DNA of 34,387 bases from Elysia marginata (Eukaryota > Mollusca > Gastropoda > Plakobranchidae), in contig BMAT01002771.1 of NCBI GenBank assembly GCA_019649035.1, positions 1,027,093-1,061,479 on the forward strand. The letters are read 5' to 3'. Below, one piece after another: positions 23,401 to 32,700 of the stretch. The translations under genes and the position numbers were made by a program. Under the pieces are notes generated by a model. That model was given only the letters and a program-made list of their open reading frames with translations, searched no databases and had not been told where the DNA came from. How positions within the stretch are numbered: position 1 is the first letter of the stretch; every line of letters starts with the position of its first letter.

Positions 23401-26400
23401 AGTAACAAAGCAATTTTTTCTCTAAACAATATTTACCTTTCCTCTCGTATTTAAATACTAATGCGGCTTTCAAATCTATAAACTATGTACTTTAAGATAT
23501 TTTTGACCTGCTGTAAGTCCAAAAAAGTGAGATGTACCAATTTTCAAGTCCACTGCATTGATCTTCACATACAATACTTATTTGAGCGCAAAACTTTAAG
23601 AACTGCTTAAACTTATCATAGTTTCTTTAAATAAAGATGGCTATTTAGCAACAGTAAGGAAAAATAGAAAAATTCACTTCTAGTATACATGGTGTTGTCT
23701 AGCATTTACATTTCCAACATCCCACGTATCAATAGTGGTTGTAGGATAAACAAGTATAATCAAAATGTTTTAAACGCAAATGTTATGCTTGCATTCTTTT
23801 TCAGCCAATAATTATTGTTGACGCTTAAAGAAGCTTAAAATGTTTTACATGGAGATATCTATGCATAATCATATCCTCACCAATGCAGCTTAATGCATCG
23901 AAACTGAGCTTTAGACCTTCAGAACATGTACACCTGTAAGAGCCCTCGCTGTTCTCACATCCCTGTTCACAACCATCTGCCTTTATAGCACACTCGTCTA
24001 CATCTAAATGGGATTGTGCAAATAAGAAGCAACAACTTTAAGCAAAACAACGAAAAATATTATTGCCAGTCCACAGCTGCATTCAGCATTAAATAAAAAT
24101 ATTTCCAATTTACTTGAAATCAATAATGAAATTTGAGATGATTAAATGTCTGCAGTTAGGTACTGACATATGTAAGGTCTCCAAACCACAAGACTCCTCA
24201 CAATTTTTAAATAGTTTTGAAGCTTTTTGATCTACCGTTGCCACGCATTTCTGAAAGTATCAAAATGTCTCATGTTTCGGACTTGAGCAAATTCACTTAC
24301 CTACGCATTGGTTTCCAGACAGCGTATACCCAGCGTTGCATGAACATTCATACCCACCAGCGTAGTTTGTACATATCTGGTCGCAATCATTATTGCTCAA
24401 GATAGCGCATTCATCAAGATCTGAGGAGAGGATGCATGAAGTGCTTGGCTTGTATTTTTAGTGATGTCAATATTGAATAATAATCATTTAAGTACACCAG
24501 ATATCCTATGAACGCTTTCTGAAAGAGAAGACATTGTTTTTCTGCAGCAGTGGTTTTTTATATAAACTATTAATCTTATAAATTTTCTATGCAACAGAAA
24601 ATAAAAAAATTTTAGTTTGGTAATGGATATTTCAGGAGCTTTTGTAAATATCACGTTCTGACCATCTAATCAGTAAATATAGTTTTCCACAAATAGTATG
24701 TGCTTTTTAGCTCCAAGTTGCTGCTTTATTATTTGCTTGATAAGTATGCTATAGAAAGAAAAAGTTCCATTGCAAATTACGGTGTTTTTTTCTAGTAACT
24801 TATTAGCTAACATCTGATTCATTTTCATGTTATAGACAGTCTACAAGATTTCAGAAAGTGTCATTTTAGATTTTGAATATCCAAAAAGTCAATACAAATA
24901 AAAACTTTACTTTTTCAAGTATTTTAAAAAGCTTTTTAAGTTTAGGGAGGGTTATTCTTGCAGTGTTACTTTAATCATTGCATATACGTTTTCCATATCC
25001 CTCTTGAAGATTTTTTTCAATTTATATGTTTTACCTATACTCCTGGCTTTCGCTTCAAGCAAGGTGAAGTTAAATTTTTTTTGTCTTTGCAGAGTTAGGT
25101 TTGAACTTTGCAGTGCCTTTAACAAAACTGCACGAATGGTTATAATAAACAAAATAATGACATAATTCAACAAAATGAGTCAACAATTTTTAGGGATGTT
25201 GAAGAGGACAATTATTCCATATTTTTTCTTTTAGAACAAAAATTCATTGTGCTTTAGATGTTGTTCTTTATCAACTTGTGTGCCATACCACGTCTTTTTA
25301 AATTTCACTCAACCTCTTTTACCCCTTGAACTAATTGATATTTTGCCGTGATAATTTTGTCAAGCGCAAACTTCATGTTTTTCTTTTAGGATAACCCACC
25401 TGTGCATGTCCCAAGCACTCGTCTGTAGCCTTGAATGCACTGGCACTCAGCACTGCCTCTCGTGTTAACACATTGCTCCCCCTCTGCACAGGTGAGAGAG
25501 CCGCTGGCACACTCATCAACATCATCTGCACAATACTGCCCTGTAAGTGCAGATAAATTTTTAAAGAATGTTATGGAATTCAAATATTGCCTTCAATTGC
25601 CAATTTACATGAGCATATTAACTTCCAAAATTATTCCATTAGTTTTAAAATAGAAAAAAAATATCAAACATCAGAATTATGATTTGCACTAAGTCTAATG
25701 TCAGTTTAAGAGATAGAAAAATCCTATGATAACTATTTTATTTTAGAAGTTTAATAAAATCAACTACATGTAGTTATCTCTTTTAAGACTTGAGCATTAA
25801 CGATAGTACAAGGCACTTCTGAAAATTAATAGATTCTTTAAGGAATAAGCAGAATCTCTACTTTTGAGACAATTCTTCTGTACCAGAGTGTTACTATTGA
25901 TTGCAATCGTTTCATATCATTATATTGGTTAATATTTATGGACTTTTAAGTCGTTTCATAATCATAGCAATGTTTACATAGAAACATTTACCAACATTTT
26001 TTTAAATAATGGAAGCTAAAAACCATGTAGTTAAAAGGTCTCGAAACCAATGCATACAGCGATAGCTATGAGTATATCTTCAAGAAACTGTCTTATGGAT
26101 TGATTTATTGAAGGGTATTTTTACAAGCCCAATTCCACTTCAAAGGTGCTCTCAGGGCTTGGGTCCCAAAGACAATTTACGGGCTGCTACCCAAAGACTA
26201 GCGGGGATACCATGACTTAGCCTCAGCCGGTCACATTATACTGACACCGACCCAACCAGTAGGGGCCCGGACTGTGCTCCTGTCTTATGGAACATTATAT
26301 ATATATATATGTATATGTATATGTATATTATATGTATAAGATTGTGCACGTATAATTTTTCTTTCAGATACGTTGTAATGATAGAACTTTTAAATCTGTG

Positions 26401-26702
26401 ATGATTAAGTACCCTTGCTGATTGACCGTTCTTTTTTCACTATTCACATCATATTTACGGCTGCGCGCGTGAAATGGTGTGTGTACGTGTGTGTGTGTGC
26501 CCTGTGTGTAATTTACGCGTGCAAGCATGTGAATGTGAACATTAATTTTCCTTTATAGGGTACTTTTTATATAATTTCTAAAGATGTTATGGGCATAGAG
26601 CATTCTTTTTGAATGGGTTCAGCTACAGACTTGTATGCTAGAGCGCAATGCGCTCTATAAATTCTATTTATCATTACTATTATAAATAAAAAGAAAAATG
26701 AA

Positions 26703-26742
<40 letters not shown>

Positions 26743-29700
26743 GTAAAGTTTAAAAACAACAAAACTTTAAAACAGCATTTCCAGAAAGAGGAATAATAAA
26801 CATATTTTTTCTAAAATTTTACAATTTTTAAAATGTATAACTTGCCAAAGAAAAAAGTACAACATAGTTCACTGTTCTCACCAGTGAATCCAGTGTTACA
26901 GACACAGCCGATTTGTGAATCACAAGAGCTGGCTCCTTCCCAATCACACTCACAGCTATTAGCACAGTTTTGGCCCCATTTGCCTGAGCCGCAAGCTTGA
27001 GGGATAGAGTAAAAGTAACAATAGCGATGATTATAGAATGTTTAATACATATTTATGATAATGCTAGATGGGGCAGACCCGCGCAATGGAGCAGTAAATG
27101 ATCAGGTAGTGGTTGATTGCAGTACAGATATTTATGTAACTCCTTCTGTTTCTCCCTTTCGCGGATAAGCTAAAAGAAAATTAGGGAAAACCTTTCCAAA
27201 CCAATAGGCCAAAACTATAATAATAGGGAAGTTGTATATGCATAAAGGCATACATTATGCTCGTCAGAAAAAGTCCAGTTAATTAATCTCTTCTGTATCA
27301 AAATATGTGTAGGTTTTCAGTAAAGATAGTTTCAATGAAGAGTATTGCCTTCTCATGCAAATAATTTCCTTTTTTACTGCTTGTTTATATTTTTTTTTGC
27401 AACTAGTGCAAATGAGTGATTTGGTCAATGCTGTTTAAAAGTAGATTTATACCTCTTTTTCTCTATTTTTAACACAGGAACTTTGAACTATTTATCCTCT
27501 AAACTTTGATAATTTGATGCAAATTTAGGTATTTGAAAGCTCAGAAGAATGTATTGTTCAAAATATCAACATCTTGTTATGTGAAACTAGCGACATCAGG
27601 TTTATTAGCACTGACTGCTTAATAGTTTCTTTTGAAATGTTCAAATAATATATAAACGACTGAATAAGTCTTCCCACTCACCCACACATGACCTTTCATC
27701 ATTGTCCAACTGGAAACCATTAGCACAGGAACAGGTAAATCCACCAATGGTGTTCTGACAGCCCAGCGTGTAGCCGCACAGATTTAGGTGGCTAAAGTCG
27801 CACTCATTAATGTCTTAAGTAAGAGAAGAAGTTTACTTTATTAATAACATGAAAGAAACACAAAGTTCAAACTTAAGTTCACGTGGCAGCTACTGATCAT
27901 TGATATTCAAGATTTACGAGGGTGGATCAATATGTTTTGAGAGTTGCTCTGTGTTTTCTAAACTGTTAATGATACGTACATGAAACTTTCGCAGTTATTC
28001 AAAATACTCTCCATGGCTCTCTATGTAACGTTTCAGCCTGATCTGTCACTTCCGGAACACGGCTTGGTAGTCTTCTTCCGGTATGGTCCGCAGCTCTGAA
28101 TTCACTGCTTTTGCGAGGTCTTGAATGCGGTCAAATTTCTGCCCAGCTAGCCTTTCCTTCAGAATCGGAAACAACGAGAAGTCACATAGTGCCAAGTCGG
28201 GACTGTAGGCGGGGTGGGGCAAGAACTGAATTCCTAGCTCCCGTAGTGACTGAGTTGTGGCCCTTGCTTTATGGGGACCTGCATTGTCATGAAGAAGCAA
28301 GGTCCTGGAGGTGCTAACCTTTGGTCGCTGCTCATTGGTTGCTGATTTCACATGGGAAAGCACATCCTGGACATAGTATGTGGTAGTCAATAAAGTGTCT
28401 TGGGGCAAAATGTCAACTACAAGTGGGCCACTGTAATTGAAGAATACCGTAAACATTCTCTTTCGGTTTTAAAATCCTGGACGCAACACGACGGGTCTGC
28501 CTCCTTGCCCATTTACCAACATGCGATTGAGGCGTTTCAGTGGGATGATAGAGAAGGGGAACCAAGTTTCATCACCTATGACGATGTCAGAAAGCATTTT
28601 AGGGCCATGCAGTTCAAACATGTTCAGTAATTCCGTTGCACAACGAACGCTCTCTCTCTTTTGATCAACCGTTAAGACATGGGGTATCCATCGGGCACAT
28701 ACCTTTTTCATACGGAGATGTTCAGTTATGATGGTATGAACTGTACTATACGAAAGGCCATTGGTGTCGCTTAATTCGAGCACAGAGATATGGGGATCGT
28801 CATCAATGTCCTTCTTGATAGAAGCAATAGTCTGCTCGTTCACACATGATTTTGGTCGCCCGGGACGAGAGCAATCGGAAAGTGATTCTTTACCTTCATT
28901 GAATTCCTTTACCCAACGGCAAACAGTTTGATAGGAACAGGCACAGTCCCCACAGACAGTCTGCAAAGTTTCATGAATCAGCTTTGCGGATTAACCAAGT
29001 TTACAGCGCATGAAAATGTAGAATCGCATGTTTTCCTTAGTGAACTCCATCTTGATTGGTGCAGAGCTATTCACCGCATGTTTTCATGACATCATAAAAT
29101 AGATAGTGACAACGTCACATGGAATATTTTCATTTGTTTCGAGAGCACACAAGCTGATGATCATTTTCATATATGACATGACCACCAAAGGTAGCGCATT
29201 TACAAACATGAAGGTCACTCTCATTACTTAATGATCCACCCTCGTAGTTTTAAGATTCTTTACTGTCCTTTACAGGCTCATTTGTTAGGTTTACAGCAAT
29301 TAACAGCACCAAAAATACACAATTACATTTCATTTCATGTTATTTTTATCATACTCACAACCACTTAAAATGGCACGTTATTTGTTTCAGGTATAAGACA
29401 ACGGTTCGTCCACTAGGTACTACATGCAACGGAAATGCTAGGTAAATCATCATAAATCTTGATCTAGCTAACACTCACTGAAGGCAACGATCCTTTTTAT
29501 AATCAAAGTATTAGCTCATACATTGAACAAAAATGTACTTTCAATCAACTCGTGCATACTTGTCTTTCTTACCTTGACAGGTTTCAGTTCCTACCAGGCC
29601 GTAGCCTGAATTGCAAAGACACTGTGCTGTATTGGTAGTCGTGTCAACTGTACAGATCTGACTGCAGTTGAGGCTGGTTACACCATCACAAGGATTGGAT

Positions 29701-32700
29701 GAGCCTACAGGAATTGCATAAATACATGTATCACAAAAGTTAAAATAGCTCTTTTGTTTATGCGCTCTCAGTTTTGATAAACAGAGCCTACAATCAGAAC
29801 CAAAGCTGATTTTTTAAACGATTTTTACCTTTTAAAGTAAAAGCACAAACGGCTTTGAAAATGCTTTTTTAAAAAACTATTTCGAGAGCTAAATATTGCC
29901 CATACAAAAAGAATGTAAAACACAGTTTGCATGAACGACAAAGCAAGTGCCTTGCTAGCTTTAACGTTTATCAAATCATTACAAATTTAGAAAAAAATAA
30001 CTCTTTTACAAAACAGATATGACAGTCTCATGACGTCCTAATGCTTAAATTTCAACTGTGAATACAAAGGACGAGAGACTCACCCTCAACACAGTTTCGC
30101 CTATCAGTGTCTAGCCTGAAACCATTGTAGCAGTCACAGTTGTAGCTACCATCTGTATTTTCACATATTTGCTCACACCCATGACTCTGTACGGAGCACT
30201 CATCAATATCTAGTGAAAGTGAGAATAAGAACAAAAAAAAATACACCTGTACTCCTAATGCTTTATACTGTAAATTTAAGTTTGCGCCACTGCATAAAAC
30301 TATTAGTTATGCAATTGTAACTCTTAATCAGTCGCAGGTTAGAAAAAGAATTTAGCTGGTGTTGCAAGTTTTATGAAACACGATGGACAAGAGACTCTAA
30401 AAAGTATTTTTGTAGCTTTTCACCTGGGCATTTGCTGATATTTATGGAACACAATTCTGTTATAATAACATTTTCAACTACATTAATTTTACAGATGCTG
30501 TAAATATAATATTTGATCTAATTAATTTTACACAGCAGTATAACTTAAGCCTCCATTTTTTAATTCTAGACAAACTGATTTACAAATTAAGACCTTTGTT
30601 TTTGATACAATATTGTTGTATAGCCGATCGTTTGTATAATTCAGGCCGCTCTCGCACTGGTTCATGAGGAATAAAAAATCCCATTGATAATGTCCTTTCT
30701 CATAAAGCGGTATTAACTCAAACATTCATTTATTAGTGAAAACTCGGAAGTATCAGATAACCTTCCCATCAGACCAATCAACGTGAATTTTTTGTCTTTT
30801 TCCTCGACATAAAAAGACATTTTTGGCACCAGATAAGCCCTCGCTTCAACCATTGACCCATGGCTTGCGAGCATTCCAGAAAAAAATTGAAAATCGTATT
30901 CAAGGTGTTGTTAGCTCGATTTTGAAAATAGGTTAATATCATTTCAAGGGTAAACTTAAGCAGTGCTGGTGAAGTATCTTCGTTGAGCTTGCTTTAAGTA
31001 CTTCTTATTTTATAATTTTAATCCCATCTTGTCGGAGTTCCTCCCTCTCACAAGAGGGGTCATAACCAATCAAACTATTTGAACCCACCTGCGCATTCGT
31101 TGTTCGCGTTTCTTGCATAGCCAGTCCTACAAACGCACGAATAAGAGCCTACATTGTTGCTGCAATCTTGAGTTGTAAGGTCACAGTTGTGAAGCAACAC
31201 ATCATCACATTCATCAATATCTGGTGATAATTATAACCAGGGATATAAAAATCCTACCAATGATGGAATTCGGTTTGATTACACAACTATGGACAAGAAT
31301 ATATAATTGTTTTGGTTCATGTACGCATTCGCGCTGGAAAGGTGAAAATGAGAATTAAAAATAGGGTGAGGTCTTGTTTTAGTATTACTTGCTGCAGTCA
31401 CGGACAATTGATCATATTTTTTCCTCTGTACAGGTCCTTTCAAAAGAAAAGAAAAGAAAAGAAAAGGTATTTCTATTTAATGAACCACTAGACCTAACAC
31501 TTATTGCTTTTAAAAAGTCAGAATGTTGACCAGGTCATTCATTGCAAAACACAAAACAGCCCTATAACCATGCAGTATAAAGGATACACAGCATACAAGA
31601 CTCGTTTGATTTTAGGATACCACTTTAACTGTATGCTTAGCATTTCAACTTCATAAAAGTAAGCTCACCAACCCAAGCATCCTTTAGCCTTTCATTACAT
31701 CATTAAATTTCATGATACCTTTTCAACTGTACTTAGTCCAGTATGACAAATTTCTGCTCACCAACTAAAGCAACATATTTAGCATTTAGTTCACCATTTA
31801 ACTCTTTATGATACAATTTTAATTGCATACCTAGAAGTCTAACATGGTAGTGTGATAATGTTATGCTCACCAACGCAAGCACCCTTGAGCGTTTCGTATC
31901 CTGAAGAGCAGGCACATGTATAGGAGCCAATTGTGTTTGTACACACTTGACCAGCGGAACATGCACCATCAACTGCACACTCATTAACGTCAGTCACACA
32001 TCTGTTCACAACATCAACACAAGGCAAGAAGTTTAAGCATGTTGTGCTATTGATCTAACGCGACCTGAGTGAACCAAGCAGAAGTCGCTCAAAACAAATT
32101 TTACTATATGGTAAACTATTTTTTTCTTAAATTTAAAAAGGTATAACGAAATATAAATATGCTAGATTCATAAGTTTTTTTGCAACGTATTCAACAGCAC
32201 ATAGTTTAGTTTCAGTAAATGTCAATAACTTAATATTGCAACTAGTTCTGATTTGTGTCAGATTTATCCGAGTCGTGCCACCCATTCATAGATCTAACTA
32301 AGTTTTTACAGCTGAAAACTAACGGACCTACATCCTTGAGGAGATAATTTTCTGTACAGCCTGAATGCAAAGCAGATAACGTTATCTATTTGTATATCTC
32401 AGTTAGGTCTGCAACGCTATTACAAAATTACAAGGCTATTATTTTTTTGTAAGAACTCCTTTTGAAATGTGTCGCAACCAGTAGAAACAAGTCGGATGTC
32501 CTACATTTTATTTGAAAAAAAAAACCAACAAAAAACACTTTTTGTTGATGCAGAAAAAGAAGAATATATTTACTTTTAAAAAGTTTTTTTTAAATAACAT
32601 GTACGACATCTGACTTATACCTACTGGAATAAAAATAATTTTTAACATCTTTCAATAAAACTTTGATTATTCATGAGATTTTAATGTTTAGAAACTCATG

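Larger units (their letters stand above)
25541..26881 (-). other. Intron 8, with repeat-like inserts
   Basis: The intron is 1.3 kb. It contains a GC-rich block (about 26145-26285), a TA/TG-rich tract (26290-26340), a TG-rich run near 26480-26510, and a SINE-like tail with (AAT)n (26640-26743), all listed separately or in the findings. Confidence 0.6.
27917..29244 (-). mobile_element. mariner-family DNA transposon, 1328 bp, in intron 6
   Basis: The element begins and ends with inverted CGAGGGTGGATCA repeats and is flanked on both sides by TA (27915-27916 and 29245-29246), the target duplication of Tc1/mariner elements. It encloses a DD34D transposase frame in the same orientation as the host gene. 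Length is usual for mariner. It sits in the intron between exons 6 and 7; without it that intron would be about 430 bp. Splicing of the host gene should be unaffected because no exon is interrupted. Confidence 0.95.

Noticed and set aside
28457-28471. Apparent frameshift between two transposase halves
   Set aside because: The two halves are in the same frame, separated by one TAA and four sense codons, so it is a nonsense mutation.
28111-28630. Plus-strand open frames inside the mariner element
   Set aside because: They are antisense shadows of the transposase frame, whose catalytic motifs read on the minus strand.
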